From positions 1 to 64,000 of the forward strand of contig CANNZV010001436.1 in NCBI GenBank assembly GCA_947561585.1: a stretch of DNA of 64,000 nucleotides, written 5' to 3'. This DNA is from Caprella mutica (lineage: Eukaryota; Arthropoda; Malacostraca; Amphipoda; Caprellidae). Position numbers and translations under genes: made by a program. How positions within the stretch are numbered: the stretch's first letter is position 1; every line of letters starts with the position of its first letter. Of this stretch, positions 1 through 13,544 are shown piece after piece. The notes beneath the pieces were generated by a model, which searched no databases, was not told the DNA's origin, and was given only the letters and a program-made list of their open reading frames with translations.

Positions 1-672
1 ATGACTCTTTTATCTGGTAGTACATCATCACAATGACTCTTTTATCTGGTAGTACATCATCACAGTGACTCTGTTCTCTGATAGTACATCATCACAGTGA
101 CTCTTTTCTCTGATAGTACATCATCACAGTGACTCTTTCTCTGATCTTCTGATATTACATCATCACAGTGACTCTTTTCTCTGATAGTACATCATCACAG
201 TGTCTCTTTTCTCTGATAGTACATCATCACAGTGTCTCTTTTCTCTGATAGTACATCATCACAGTGACTCTTTTCTCTGATAGTACATCATCACAGTGAC
301 TCTTTTCTCTGATAGTACATCATCACAGTGACTCTTTTCTCTGATAGTACATCATCACAGTGACTCTTTTCTCTGATAGTACATCATCACATTGACTCTT
401 TTCTCTGATAGTACATCATCACAGTGACTCTTTTCTCTGATAGTACATCATCACAGTGACTCTTTTCTCTGATAGTACATCATCACAGTGACTCTTTTCT
501 CTGATAGTACATCATCACAGTGACTCTTTTCTCTGATAGTACATCATCACAGTGTCTCTTTTCTCTGATAGTACATCATCACAGTGACTCTTTTTTCTCA
601 CAGTACATCATCACAGTGACTCTTTTCTCTGATAGTACATCATCACAGTGACTCTTTTATCTGGTAGTACAT
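1..672. repeat. Minisatellite, 32-bp unit, about 21 copies
   Basis: Tandem array of a 32-bp unit containing GACTCTTTTCTCTGATAG and TACATCATCACAG. The array is cut by the window edge on the left. The first two units and the last unit carry a variant (TTTATCTGGTAG) that internal units lack, a pattern expected when the centre of an array is homogenised and the edges keep older variants. Isolated reverse-complement copies of the unit occur near 41.45 and 41.84 kb. Confidence 0.95.
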
Positions 673-1585
673 TCACGGTAGGAATAACATTAGAATGTGT
701 CATACACTTTGTTTCGATTACTTACACCCGTCTGGTCAGTTTTATCTTGTTAATTTGGACTCAGTGGCATTTTCTTAATTGGTTGTGGTAGCTTCCTGAG
801 CTTTGGAATTAGGGTTAATTTGGAATAATGAGCCTAAGCACCATCCAAACGGTGAATTGCCTTATTTCCAATTTCAAAACAGAATTTTAGTAACTAATTA
901 CATAGCACCTAGATTCTAGGTCGTTATCTAGTTTAATATAGTGAGAAATCACCACTTTTAGATAAAGCCTAATCTAAATGATAATCACTCCGTAAAACTT
1001 GCCTTATTTCCAATTTCAAAATATAAATTTAGTAAGTACAGGTTCAACAAACCTAGGTCAACATAGCGAGAAAACCCCAATTCCAGATAAAAACCCGTCC
1101 AAATGAAACAACTTTCAGATAAATACTCCGTCAAACTTACACTCTCTTCAGATATTAAACTCGAATTTTAATGATTAGTTACATAGGATTTAGGTAGCTA
1201 CCTAGTTCAACATGGGGAGCAATCACCACTTACTGGTTAAGTACCTACTTGACGACGTATCTTTATAGAAATACTCTGTAAAACTTGCGTTATTTTCCAA
1301 TATCGAAACTGAATTTGAAAAAAAGTAGTTACATAGGAACTAGGTAGCTTCATAGTCAAACATGCGAAAAAAAGCTACTTAGACTAAGTTCCTTCAACAC
1401 TTACGAGGTGGCCACTTTTAAAAAGCTCTTGTTTTGCTGAAATCTGAAACCTTTTTTGATTGCAAATTGATGGAAACAGTTGGAGAAAATTGAAACACTG
1501 AGTTCTGTAACACGATTTATTTAGACCAATAGGCAGTACCTGTTACCTACTGTTTGAAGTAGGTAACAGCTACAGTAGAACTCCT
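673..1585. other. Unannotated AT-rich DNA
   Basis: No convincing reading frame or known element. It contains a loosely repeated phrase (CATAGGAACTAGGTAGCT and similar near 895, 1045, 1180 and 1330), suggesting old degenerate repeats of about 145-155 bp. Confidence 0.4.
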
Positions 1586-1790
1586 TTATAATGAAATCCT
1601 GTATAGTGAATGAAGTGTCTTGAGTAAGGAAGTAGCCTCTATAGTGAACAATTTTTCTTTAGTCAGCAATAAAATGGCCATTAGTTTCAAAATACTGATG
1701 GCCATTAATGGCAGACTGAAGAAAATTATTTACTAGAGGTTACTTCCTCACTCAGGACTCTTCGTTCACTATAGAGGATTTCATTATATA
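1586..1790. mobile_element. MITE-like hairpin element
   Basis: An inverted repeat of about 75 bp per arm. The left arm begins TATAATGAAATCCTGTATAG; the right arm ends with its imperfect complement CTATAGAGGATTTCATTATA. The two arms flank a short spacer with GGCCATTA repeats. It is non-coding, and its small size and long terminal inverted repeats fit a non-autonomous DNA transposon. The superfamily is not identified. Confidence 0.75.
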
Positions 1791-4700
1791 CTGCTTATGT
1801 TTTAGTAGATGCTTATTGTGATCACATAACTAAATATATTTCTATTTATTTATATTGAGAACTAGATATGTAACGCAAAATATTTCGCAAAACAGTGTGG
1901 ACGCTATCTTGGATTTGTTTCAAAATTCTGTAAATCGGGTGTGTCAAAATTAAGAAATACGCAACAACAAAAGTTTCGTTATGTGGGCGGGGCTCTTTTC
2001 AGAAGTCAATACAATGTTTGAATGTGTTTTGATTTTTACAGGAAAAAATACAATGTTATCACAAGCGTCTTAGCATAATTATTCTACGGTACATAATTTT
2101 CAATAACTAGTTAAAATTATTATCTAATTCGCTATTTTGATAATCAATATGTACTTTTTTTCTTATGTGATCAAAAATGTGGAAAATTTATTTTTTGGAA
2201 TTTAATTTTAATTTCGAAAATTGTATTTTGAGTGTTTAGAATGCGAATTAAAATAATTTAAAAAAAATAATTTTTGATGGCTGCAACAATGATATAACAA
2301 TTATACTAATTACCATAGCACAGAATAGATAAACATAAATAGCACCTTTATAAGTTTCTGGACTATGTTGGAATAAGATCCAACTTATTATATCAAATAT
2401 TTTAGTGGAGTTAGACCTGAAACTAACAGGTCACGTTTTCTTTGCCGGTCAATGACAGAGAACTGCGAGGTCAAAGGTCAAGATTCAATGACTGACTTTG
2501 ATATATATTTCAAAATGAAAAAACCTAAACTAAAAATGAGCAAAATTCCAATAGGAGAGCATCACATTACTCGGAAAGTGGGCGTTAAAATAGGTAAATC
2601 AGAAAATTCTAGAGGTCAGGTTTGTTCATGACCTATGTTAAAAGCCACTTTACGAGTCCTATGAGTGTCTGAATACTGTAAATTTCTCCTGAATTGCTCG
2701 AAAATAATGCCAAAATTTTAACATTTCTGTTTAGGTTAAGTGAACCTTCATGGCGATTTCTTTTTCCTAACAGTAATTCTCCCCAAAAGATTGATTATGT
2801 AAGAGAGCCAACAGAGACAAGTGGACAATACAGAGATATTTTAATTACCTACAGCCGCCGTTAATAATAGTTCACGCAAAAGCTTTTCCACGGTATCAAA
2901 ACATTTCTAAAGATCTTTCAAAAAAGGAGATGCCCAGAGCCGGAATATTGCCGGCATTGTCCAGCCGTCAGTGAATATTCTAATATACACTTAGGGTGAA
3001 GTATGGATGGGGCCAGAACAATGGAAGTCAAAGAGTTACCTAATACCACTGCGTGAAGTGGCCTGCAATTACGAGGGTACTTTTAATACCTAATGACTGG
3101 TTTATACGTCAGTGCCTGATGTAATCATAGACCACGGCAAGTAGGAGGGGCCGTACACAATCCTAGATTGGTTTGTGATAGAAAAGGTGGATGCTTTGAG
3201 TGTGTCCAGTAGCAACAATAGGATTCGCCCCAAATTGAAGGGTACTCGAGGACGATTTGAATGAATGATGAACTTAAGTGGCCGCGACATGCAATTACGA
3301 GACTTTTGGCTTGTCCCATAACTGATGGCTTTAGAGTAGTACAACTACACAAACTTAACCTAATCAGGCAAGGTATCAATTAGAGATCCAGAGATGTTTT
3401 TATGATGAATAAGGCTCTAAAGAAGTCGTGAACAGATTCAGTAACGCTATGCAATTACCAGCGATTACGATTTTAGGGAATATTTTACTTAATTCATTTG
3501 ATAGGCTATACGGGAAATCGTTTGGGTTCAGTATTGAATAGACTAAATAGCGGGGATAGTAATTTGGAGAATTATTCATCAAGATAGTGACTAACTTTAG
3601 TCCAGAGAATTTATTTTTCACAAAAGGTTATTATTTTGATAAGCAAATAAAAATGTACTCCCTGATCACGATATCTATTAATATTTTGAGGACATTTGAG
3701 ACAATAATTGGTTATAAGATAAATTGAGTGACATCTTATGTTTTCGAATTGAATCTTTTTATTCATAAAATAAAATTCAGCAACAAATGAACAGTTAATT
3801 TAGAATTTTATATTTTGATCATCAATTCTATCTATCCTGCTTCACCAGTTGATTGAATTCGAACTAGTATAAAACCTTCATATATATTAAAAATTCAAAC
3901 TATATCACTGTAATCTGGTTTCAGATTTTAAGCGAAGCAAGAAGAATAAAATAAAATGAATTTATTAATTTTATTTTAATTAAAAGATAGGAAGGAACGT
4001 GTGTAATCAACAAATTTGATAGAAAAAATCAATAGTATACAAAATTATCATTTTGGTGCTTTCTTCATCATCATTTAATAAGTATCAGCAAGACGCATAT
4101 AAGTTATATAACTTTACTAGGAATAGCTCAGTATAGGCTGGCACGTTTTCTATCGCCGTTTTCTTTAGTTGAGTCATAGAAAACTACCCTGGCTGCAACA
4201 CAAAGCGTGAACACATTTGAAGTGAAAAATAGTGGAAGGTTAGGCTTGTAACCTAATTCGGTGATATGGATTAGCATATTTCTTACAGTTGGATAATACT
4301 CATCAAGATTTTAAATAATGAAAGTACAGATCTAATAAAGTTACATATGCAAATATTATTTTATCTACAAATATTTGGTAATTATATATATAAAGTAATT
4401 AATTTGTGAACAGTTCATAAAGGTGCGTAGATTTATATTCCATTGTTCACCGAACGATACATTTCCTTTAGATTATTTTATATATGCATCACCAATGGAA
4501 ATGATTCATTTAAATTCCTTACTTCCATTGTGACTACTGATATTAATTCCATGGAATACTGTACAATAGGCATTTTTCTGTATGCTTAGTTATTCTGTAT
4601 GCGTTTCAGATTAAATATTTAATTAAAGTTTTCAATTTCCTGAGCACTCATATACCTGCTAGGTAAGTGAATTAATTTGTTACTAGTGGCGCACTCTGGT

Positions 4701-5408
4701 GGTGGTCTTTTGTACTACATTCATTAATAAAAACAAATATTCGTCCAGAAAGAAATGCTATCGGTTGAATAAGTGAACATTAGTCACAAATATATTCAAT
4801 TTTATACATTCTGAGACCAAACATATGTTACGCGCCAAAATGTAGGTTTTTTAAATGTATTTTTCGTTACCTAGAGGAGACGTACTAGGTATTTTTGTAT
4901 GTGATGGTACAGGAGTGAGAAGTAATGCATTTGTAATTTTAACATTAACAATTGAAAATTAGAAGCTACACTAGGTATCGTCTCATTCAATTGTTCTAAC
5001 AAGGTTCAGTATGGAAAAGGCTGTCTCTGTTAAAAAAAGTTAAATTAATTTGTTCTAACTGGAAATAAATATCTTTCAATTATTAATTCACTAAAAACAT
5101 CATTATATATATATGTATACATAATATGAAACGGCACGATTGTATGCAATATAAATTAATTATATTATTTAGTAAATCTAGCGACTTAGCAGAGTGTTCA
5201 TAAAATATTATTTGCATTAATGACACAAAGGTGGCAACACTCTGACAGCCATTTGGTTAAAATTTGTAGTAGAAGCAATACCCAAATTTTAGGCTCTTTG
5301 TAATTAGTTTTATCTATAATATTATTATTTATCTTTGAAAGTAATGTCTAAAGATTTTCAGCATTAATTTATCATTTTTTAGTGTTTATAAAGTTTCACA
5401 TTATCCAG
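1791..5408. other. Unannotated AT-rich intergenic DNA
   Basis: No gene recognised; short open frames near 3.1-3.6 kb have no recognisable domain. A cluster of AGGTCA half-sites at 2.43-2.63 kb is listed separately. Segments near 3040 and 3280 share the phrase TGCAATTACGAG after AAGTGGC and may be a diverged local duplication. Confidence 0.4.
2428..2635. promoter_or_regulatory. Cluster of nuclear-receptor half-sites with a perfect DR1
   Basis: AGGTCAAAGGTCA at 2468-2480 is a perfect direct repeat of AGGTCA with one spacer base, the class bound by HNF4 and RXR/Usp-type receptors. Further AGGTCA half-sites lie near 2430 and 2612, and an inverted TGACCT lies near 2629. This is a motif match only; it is about 11.5 kb upstream of odd-family gene 1, and no use in vivo is shown. 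Confidence 0.3.
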
Positions 5409-5641
5409 CTAATAAATTCCGAGTTATTGGACGGTTTCACATTTTCAATCACATACCTACAAGAAAATAAAACTTGTTGACAATTACTTTGTCTAATCTT
5501 AATTGCAGGTATCACGAATAGTATCATGGATACCAATTAAAATAACGAATTAAAATGTTGAATTATATATTTTTTATTACCTAGGTAGTATATGGTAGAA
5601 ACTATGAAATCATCCGATAGCTCAAGAACTTACCATACCTA
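5409..5641. mobile_element. MITE family A, copy 1
   Basis: Starts with AATTCCGAGTTATTGGACGG and ends with the complementary GAACTTACC-type terminus, giving imperfect terminal inverted repeats. The interior carries the family A phrase CAGGTATCACG and GGATACCAATTAAAATAA. Non-coding. Confidence 0.75.
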
Positions 5642-7124
5642 GCCTATTTTTATTCTTATTTTGAAAATCTACGTTTATAAAATTAACTTTTGAACTTTTC
5701 TTCCAGTGTTTTTAAAGTGTATCTAATCTTGAAGTGTGTGCAATATTTCCGCTAGTTTAATTTATTGTTAATTTGATAGCTATCGAGTGTTTGTCTTTGA
5801 TACCTACAGACAGTTATGATCATTAATGGAAGAAAACGTTAAAAGTAACCTAGGGTGCAATTCCCGGCATAGGTACCTATCTAGTTACGATGTCTCGAAC
5901 TGGGACTTCTTGAGTTAATTCCAGACTGTGTACCTAAAAGGATGCCAATTTTCGACCGTAAGTACCTATTTATCAATTAAATTTTTTACTAAATTAAAAC
6001 ATGTGATTAACTAGATATAGGGTCACACATGTAAATTGCGGCCCTCTCAAGAGAGTATCTAAAACATTCTGAACCGAAATTACATTAAAATAATGCATAC
6101 CTAGCTATCAAAGAAACCCAGTGCATGCTATAATTTATTAATTTAAGTTTTAGCGTGTGTTTTGAAGCTATGATGTTTCTATTGTTAGGGGCCGCAGTTA
6201 AGCCTAGTTAGTGTGCTGCAATTTACCTGCTTGACCCTATATATTTCCATTGCCTTTCTGTAAGATTGTGATTAAATTTGTGATTCTACAAATTATTTTT
6301 ATTGTCAACTGTAACTCTAGAATCCTAGAGCTTTATTCTTTAATTCTAACATTGTTAATTTAATGAAAATATTTTGCGTTAAACAATCAAACTAGGGTAT
6401 AGTGAGTGTATTGCGGTTGGTTTATTTTAAATATAGAATTAAAGCGGTTAAATTAATAAGGCAATGAAAAAAATAATTCGATTCTTATTATTCTTTACTA
6501 AAAGTACCGAATGCAAAATTCTGTATGAGCATCATTATAAACTCTGTTGGTTTTGACTATTAAAATACTTTCATATATACCTCGTCATATAGGTACCTAG
6601 GTAAAATAATAGTTAATAACTTTCTAATATGAATAATTTCCTGTTTCCATCCGGTAATTTGTAATTAAAGATAAGCATTCGGTACTACTATTTTATTATC
6701 TTGTATTAATTTTGTCCAAAATAAAGATATATTGCATCCAAAATAAAGTAGAATTCGATTTCAATGGATAAAAGACGAGCAAAATCTATTCAATTGTCCG
6801 CAGTAAAGTTCTCTTTCAAGTAGCTAATAAATAAAATGTAATGGAGAAAAATTTATGGCGCTGGTTATAGGTAGCGTTGACATTTTCATTCCAAAAATAT
6901 CTACAACTCTTAACAAAATTATTCCACCTTCCTAATATCAAATTAACATTATTACGTTTTTATTAACTCGCGTTTTGGAGGCAGGTATATAACGAAGAAA
7001 ATGAAATAAGTTAGTCCACCATCTAAGTTCAGAATTAAATCATCTATTCAAGTGTTTATACAGCATTAAAATTTTAAACAAATTGGCCAATTTTGTTTAA
7101 ATTTGAATATGGACCAAGGATGAC
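5642..7124. other. Unannotated AT-rich intergenic DNA
   Basis: No gene, structured repeat or recognised element seen. Scattered TAGGTACCTA-type words occur here as elsewhere in the window. Confidence 0.4.
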
Positions 7125-7872
7125 GAATAATTGATCTTTCCCATTTGACGACCCCCACCAGATGTAATTTAAATCAATTTTTTATATGTATTTTTTGTCC
7201 ATAGAATATGAACATCGAAACCGTTTTTTGTAGAAACTAATATTTTTTGAGATATGAGGGTTTAAAGTTATTTATTTTCTATGAATTACTGAAGGATTAA
7301 GAACTTTGAAAAAACTCGTGTTTTCATTGAAATTACTTAAACAATATAGATTTTTTACATGAAACAGTAATGTAGTTTGTTGTATCCACTAGTTTGTTGT
7401 ACTACACACTCTATGATTGATTAATGACCTGGCAGAGGGGCTCGGGGGGCGGCACGCCCCCCGAAATACATATATCGAATATATTTCCAGTTACCGTGAT
7501 ATTTTCAATTTATTACTTCAATGCTGATATATGTGTAATGGGGGGCGCCCCCCATACCCCCCTGCCAGATTATTAAACAATCATGAAGTGTGCAGTACAA
7601 CAAACTAGCGGATACAACAAACTACATTACTGTTTCATGTAAAAAATCTATATTGTTTAAGTAATTTCAATGAAAACACGAGTTTTTTCAAAGTTCTTAA
7701 TCCTTCAGTAATACATAGAAAATAAATAACTTTAAATCCTCACATCTCAAAAACTATTAGTTTCTACATAAAACAGTTTTGATCTTCTGATTCTATGGAT
7801 AAAATTACATATAAAAAAAGTAATTTGAATTAAATTTGATGGGGAAGTCGTCAAATGGGAACGATCCCGAAT
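7125..7872. mobile_element. Foldback element with arms of about 330 bp
   Basis: Two long inverted arms (about 7125-7460 and 7540-7872) match closely. For example, TACATGAAACAGTAATGTAG near 7357 is complemented near 7618, and TTTCCCATTTGACGAC near 7138 is complemented near 7846. The arms end in GC-rich inner tips (GGGGGGCGGC and GGGGGGCGCCCCCC, next to CTGGCAG and CTGCCAG) around an AT-rich loop. The inner arms contain AGTTTGTTGTATCCACTAG, the unit that is tandemly amplified at 35194-35329. There is no coding capacity, so it would need a transposase supplied in trans. Confidence 0.88.
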
Positions 7873-8266
7873 ATTTTGCGTACAGGCATCCCTCGCTTTA
7901 GTTACCAAATCACGACTCAGTTTAATTACCAAACGGTAACTAAAGCGAATAAAAGTAACAAGAAATTTATAATTGTCACTCCTTTATTATAAATCTCATT
8001 TTCTATGAGTTATAGAAAGAAAATTTGTTTTAGAGTTATTAGAGTACTACGTATATAAGCATATTAATAATAATATACAGTCTTTCATTGTTTGTGACTG
8101 TGATGAAAAAGTTTAAAGTCGTGCATTTATTAAAAGTTTAAAAATCCATCCATAGCTTAACTCTCACTAAGTATAGGTGAGTAATTAATAGATACTTAAA
8201 CTTCTATAATTATTGTGCTACATTTAACAAACCGCAATTTTATGCTCTATGAAATGTTTTTGGTAG

Positions 8267-8467
8267 TAGGGTACTAAGTTCCAAGTTATTGGTTGGTTCT
8301 ACAATTTCGGACACGTCAGAAAAGAAAATATTATAATTATTATTTAACTTCTATTCTAATTGGTATCATGTATACCAATTAAAATAAAAGATAAATAATG
8401 ATTATTATATAAAGACTTTTACGTGTTCGAAAATATGGAATCGTGCAATAACACAGAACTTACCCTA
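8267..8467. mobile_element. MITE family A, copy 2
   Basis: Terminal inverted repeats TAGGGTACTAAGTTCCAAG and the complementary CAGAACTTACCCTA. The interior has GGTATCATGTATACC and an AT-rich palindromic core. Non-coding. Confidence 0.82.
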
Positions 8468-8880
8468 AAATTGGACATGTTGAATTTCTGAACCAATTGC
8501 TTATAATAACCTCATCTGAATTATAATTTTGATGTTTTTTTAGTTACCGTGAAATAAACACAAAAAAATGTCTCCGTTTTCTATGTCTACGAACGGTTCT
8601 TATTTTGAAACATGACTCAAAATAAGTACCACATTTACTAAAGTGAGTTGTACTTAAAGCGAGGCTTGCTTGTATTTAAAAAAAAATCAAAATTCGAAAA
8701 CTGATTTTGATTAGTGGTTCTCTGTGCTGAACGTGTTGATGTAATTTAACATATTTACAATTCAGTTGTAATAAAATAATTTTGATTTCGCAATATCCTT
8801 TTATTACTTCTCCAATTGAATTCACAATTGTTATGTACGGAGTACATAAGTAATAATACTGAAGAACGTACCAAGTTATA

Positions 8881-9735
8881 GGTTTATTATTTGATTACTC
8901 AAAGGCATTTGACACTGTTCATCTTAGGATACTGTTGTCCAAACTAGAATTTTATAGTATTAGGTACATGTCTCTGAAGTTGCTTTGCAGTTAGTTAGCA
9001 GACAGTGTGTCAGTATGGGAGATACGTTGTCAGACTATGGAAGTTTGGCTACTGGGGTACCTCAGGGTACTATATTGGTCCGTCCAATCATTTTCATCTC
9101 TTATTAACGGCTTTCTTATATCTCTTATTTTGAAAAAAATATAGAACTATTTGGTGTTATAACTCGGAGATTGAAAATAAATAAATGGTCAAACTCCACC
9201 AGATTGGCTCTTAATTCTGACAAAAAAAAAAACCTGCTGCTTTTATTTTCTGAAATAGAACTCATGGAGAACTAGGATGTTTACATATATTATGTCCATA
9301 TTCATTATCTCTTAGGTCTCACGCTTGATACCAAATTAAAATTTAGAAATTGTACTATTATAACCAATTATTTAAAATTTGTGGGTGTAATTTATAAAAA
9401 TAGTCAGTTCTATCCATACTTAACATATTGTAATGAATTGTGGTGGTAGTTGATTACTTACCTCATATCGATGCTCTCTTTTATAATACTGGAATATTGA
9501 AGGCTAAGGACCTACATGATTATTTATTGCTAGTTTATTTTTTCAAGAATGTAGAAAAATTGAACCATCATTCTTTTTAATGTACTCAAATAAGCTTATT
9601 ATAAACATACATAGATTAACTTTTACTGAACACAGTTTGCATTATTCAGCCGCAAAAGCCTGGCACACTTTATCTATCCATATAAAAGATATACAGTCTT
9701 TAAACTCTTTTAAAATAGCATTAAAAATTTAAACC
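8881..9735 (+). pseudogene. Decayed non-LTR retrotransposon reverse transcriptase (Jockey/CR1-like)
   Basis: Frame 1 from 8881 reads GLLFDYSKAFDTVH, the RT catalytic block A with its first aspartate, followed by a KLEFYSIR-type stretch and then a stop at 8992. Near 9055 another frame reads GVPQGTIL, RT block B. The YxDD block expected next is missing, consistent with a deletion around 9085-9140. Further frames give KINKWSNSTRLALNSDK and, near 9370-9440, a thumb-like stretch (FVGVIYKNSQFYPYLTYC). At 9640-9730 comes the usual C-terminal HSLHYSAAKAWHTL-type end. Several frameshifts and stops show it is dead. Block order and spacing point to the CR1/Jockey group; the exact clade is not resolved. 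No endonuclease domain was seen upstream. Confidence 0.85.
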
Positions 9736-9739
9736 TATA

Positions 9740-12249
9740 CTTATTCATAAGTATAGGGTTGAGCATTAACTTTTGTAAACTTGTTAAGATTTATATATTA
9801 TTATTCGTCTCATAATATATGCGTCAATTTTGAGCCAATATTAGTTTATGCACTGGAATCAAATATTTTTTAGTTTTATAAAATGTGTGAATAAGCAATC
9901 ACGTCCGAAATGCCTATATGTATGATTTGCCCGAAAATTCTCCAACTAGGAGTACTATATAAGGGCTATTGCTGCTATTGTATTTTTATTTTTCATTAAT
10001 AAATATCTTTATTTAGTTGGCTAAAGCTGGTCTAACTAGAAAGTAAATTGGCTTGCTACTTTTGCTTCATAAAATCAAGAATAAATCTCTGTTATGTTTT
10101 ATGAATTTATTTATTTTCTTAATTTAAGTTAACCCAATAACCCTATCAGTTGAAATTATAGACGAAATTTGACTCAATGATTGATTATCTATGTGGAAAA
10201 GCATGATACATAAATGGCCTCATTGATGCGTGATCTCTTCACGTGGAAGATATTCTCAACAATTTTCTATCTGATGGCAGAAGATATCTCCGCTTTGATC
10301 AAGAACTTTTTTAAGCATGTCTGCAGAGTCTCAGCAAGCGATGTCAGTTCCTCAATTACGACACACCCTCCAACATAGAATGGACAGACATTCCTCCGAC
10401 ATAGCGTGATAATGATTTCACTTTTGTTATTGCATTTATTGTGGCTAGTCACCCTAGAGTTCTTCTCTGATAGTGAGGCAGTAATTTCTATTTTGTTATT
10501 GTTCTAGCTACGAACAGGTTTTAGTGTTTTTACTGCTTTGTTAGTCCATGACAATCGTGCAATGTTCACACTCATTCCAACCTCTTTTAATGAATGTGAT
10601 CGCTGGACTGAGTACCTAGATAGGATTAGCTAGACTCCTTATTTTTGCTTTGAAATGGAAAAGAAACATAATCCATATTCGGAGTTAATTATTCGAGAGT
10701 TAGTGCCTCATATTGCACATGCCACTCTTCTCATCCTTTCGAGGGAGCTCATGGTCGGCCCCATGCCGGTTGCTGACCACAGGGGCACTCACCAGGGGGC
10801 GATCCGTACCATTATCTTTTGTTGGCTATATATCAACTAGACTGTTTAATCATTTTCTTGCTATGGAACGTAGTTAGGTCCTATCCTATCAATTTTACTA
10901 ATCCCGCAATTGGTATCACGACTTAATCATGACAAATGACTATCTGCAAAGTTCTAATTAGTAGTTATCCATTGAAAATTCCATCAAAGCTAATACCATC
11001 CTGATGAAGACAGATTTAGTAGTTTTCAACTGTTGCAGTGCTTAACTTTAAGCTCCTCTGGTTACTTGTTCGAACTGCAAATGTATTCATGTGCGCAAAG
11101 TAATGACCCATCTTCTTCAGAGATCTTTGAGTAGATCACTGACGTCCCACTGGGTTTGCTGACCCTTATTGGATTGGGTGAGGATACCCAGATGGAATAG
11201 GTCCGGGGGGTGCCCCTGAATGATAGCACCTTCATTTTGGTTTCACTTAATAGTGGTTCCAAAAACTTTAGACTTCTTGTTTATAAATCCCTGAATATTT
11301 TCATAATATTTATGAAGAGTAATATTTGATCCGGTTATCCGGTAACATCGCATTTCTCTAACACTTACAGTACTCGGAAACTGGAAGTTAACATATGTCA
11401 TGACAGGTCAATGAGTAATCTCTAAAGATTGAATTGTTTCATGACATATTTTGATAGCGCTGTCAGTGTTCGAGATCTCAATGTTTCCCTGTAGTTCTTC
11501 TTTCACATCGGAATTCTGAAACAAATTTATCACTGATGTGACCATAACCACATGATGAATATGGTCCATGCAAAGATTGATGGCGGGACTGGGTATTTCC
11601 TGAAACTTATTTATGTTCGAGAAGCTTTTAGTTCCCATCCACCTTGCTGACATGAACCAAATTTATTTCTACCAGAGATCCATCAGATATTTTCCCTATT
11701 TTGGTAACTTCTCTAATAATTAATAGTCTGGTACAGTTCATCATGCAGAAAGATAGTTTGTTTAGATATTCATAGCGGCTGGCATCGTGAAGATGGTGCC
11801 TTTAGTGAGCGCAAAAGTGGCAATTTATAGATGTGTCACAGCGGGGAAGACTACCTGTTCTACACCCCTACCGTGTTCACGAGGCTGGGTAGTCGTAACC
11901 CTTCTCAACACCAGGTATTCTAAATCATCAACCTGTCGTCACCTTCTTACACTATGCATAAACTCTTCAACGAGTTTTACTTGTTAATTACATTCTTTGC
12001 AAATTTATTTATTTATTTCAATATGAAAAACACTTCATATGTTTCTAATCAGATGATTCGATTGATTTTAAAATTAAATATTGATAAATATGATGTAGGT
12101 TAATTCTATTGAAATAATATATAGTTTCATCGAACCTGTATATCATATGAGATTGTTTCTTAAAAGTACTCAAGTTTAATTTAAACCCTGTTTGTAATAT
12201 CAATTCGATTATACTTATTATACGTGAACTTGTTTGTCTTTAATTGGAA
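9740..12249. other. Intergenic DNA with weak coding-like patches
   Basis: Less AT-rich than its surroundings between 10.25 and 12.0 kb. Minus-strand open stretches at 11062-11262 and 11408-11653, and a plus-strand 61-codon frame at 10655-10840 (true ATG in GAAATGGAA), have reasonable codon texture, but no domain is recognised. A minus-strand patch near 11530-11620 looks weakly related to one near 12600-12700 (shared CTATTTATGTTC context). It could be a decayed mobile element or regulatory DNA upstream of gene 1. Confidence 0.3.
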
Positions 12250-12327
12250 GGCTTCATTTACTATCACCTCTTCATTTTCCACTTCCATCCGTGAGTGCAG
12301 CCACTGATGCAATTGTGTCCCTTTTAT
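12250..12327 (+). mobile_element. SINE fragment (5' body)
   Basis: GGCTTCATTTACTATCACC, CTCTTCATTTTCCACTTCC and GTGAGTGCAGCCACTGATGC match the region just after the tRNA-like head of the full SINE at 24725-25070 (its positions about 24797-24870). The copy is truncated at both ends. Confidence 0.7.
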
Positions 12328-12881
12328 TTTTTATTTATTTTTCAGAAAATATTTAATACATTCAAACTAGTTATATTAATTAATAAATATTTACGATAAA
12401 TTTGATATATAAATAAGAATTAATATATAGTATTCGAAGATAAAATAATAAGTTGTACTGAACACAAATTTTCAAAAATCAAATAAATTGTTACATTCAG
12501 AGTTGAAATAGGTTTAAATTAGATCGTATTCGTTTATATTTCAACATGCGAAGAGTAATGTGTTGAAATAAAGTTGAAAAACTTTTCAGAAGAGTGATTG
12601 TGGTTTGCAGTAGTTCCTTGGTCGCTATAATGAAGCTGATGGGTGTACTGGTCACAATAAACAGCGGGGTATCTCCCTGAATTAACCTATTTATGTTCTT
12701 GGTGTCCAATGAGAACATCAAAAGAAAGATCTTGTTTAATTTTCCTTCTGTCTCTTTATATCATGTAGTTAGTTATATTTAAAAGCCATATATTTATTAA
12801 ATTATTTACAATGAAAAAGTTCTTCAGATTGTAGAGGGCAATCCGAACTTAATTATGTTGAATTTTTTTGGGAGGATTGTA
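12328..12881. other. Unannotated AT-rich DNA
   Basis: No recognised gene. A minus-strand open stretch at 12497-12721 lacks any known domain. Confidence 0.35.
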
Positions 12882-13062
12882 GCTAATAGAATGATTTTGG
12901 GATTCTAAAGGTTTTTGGGATTCTAAAAGAGGATTAAGGTGGTTCTATAAACGAAGGATTTTGGGATTCTAAATGAAGGTTTTTGGATTCTAAATGAAGG
13001 TTTTTGGATTCTAAATGAAGGTTTTTGGATTCAAAAGGAATTTTTTTGGATTCTTAGAGAAT
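12882..13062 (+). repeat. Degenerate tandem repeat, about 21-bp unit
   Basis: Repeated GGATTCTAAATGAAGG and GTTTTTGG words; the cleanest units are at 12970-13035, with diverged units either side. Short and irregular. Confidence 0.75.
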
Positions 13063-13540
13063 TTTATTTAAGGCTGAATATTAACAAACCTTCAAAGCTA
13101 AGTTTGAATTAGCTTGTAAAAAATATGAGAATTCCATTAAGTATAAATATTTTGATTGAAATCGTTTATTGTTGATGATTACAGCGAATATTGATGGTGA
13201 AATTTCTTAATTACAGTCATTATCGTTAGTACACAATGGAATGTGTATTTTCTTTGAATTATATATTGTCGTAGATATAATGATGATCTTTCTATCACCG
13301 ATTAAAATCCAACGGTCGTTGATTATAATTTCCCTCCATGAATAAAAATCGAGATAATTGTGCATCTGAGACTAAAATTGGAAATATTTGTACGTGAAAG
13401 CATGATAGAATGTAATAAGATTCACCTAAATACAGTGGTTACGAAAAAGAGTAATCAGGTTATGGTAATAAATACTTTATGTAAGAAATATTGATTGTGC
13501 TTATGGAATCATGTGAATGAAAACTAGACGATATTGTGTC
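13063..13540. other. Upstream AT-rich DNA of odd-family gene 1
   Basis: No gene or repeat recognised. Composition shifts sharply to GC-rich at about 13545, marking the promoter-proximal island of gene 1. Confidence 0.4.
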
Positions 13541-13544
13541 CTAT

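Noticed and set aside
1..672. Possible CRISPR array because of regularly spaced repeats (also 23.5-24.2 kb)
   Set aside because: The repeats are head-to-tail with no unique spacers, in eukaryotic DNA; they are minisatellites.
3102..3621. Three short minus-strand frames
   Set aside because: AT-rich, no ATG support for some, no domains, and part overlaps a degenerate local repeat.
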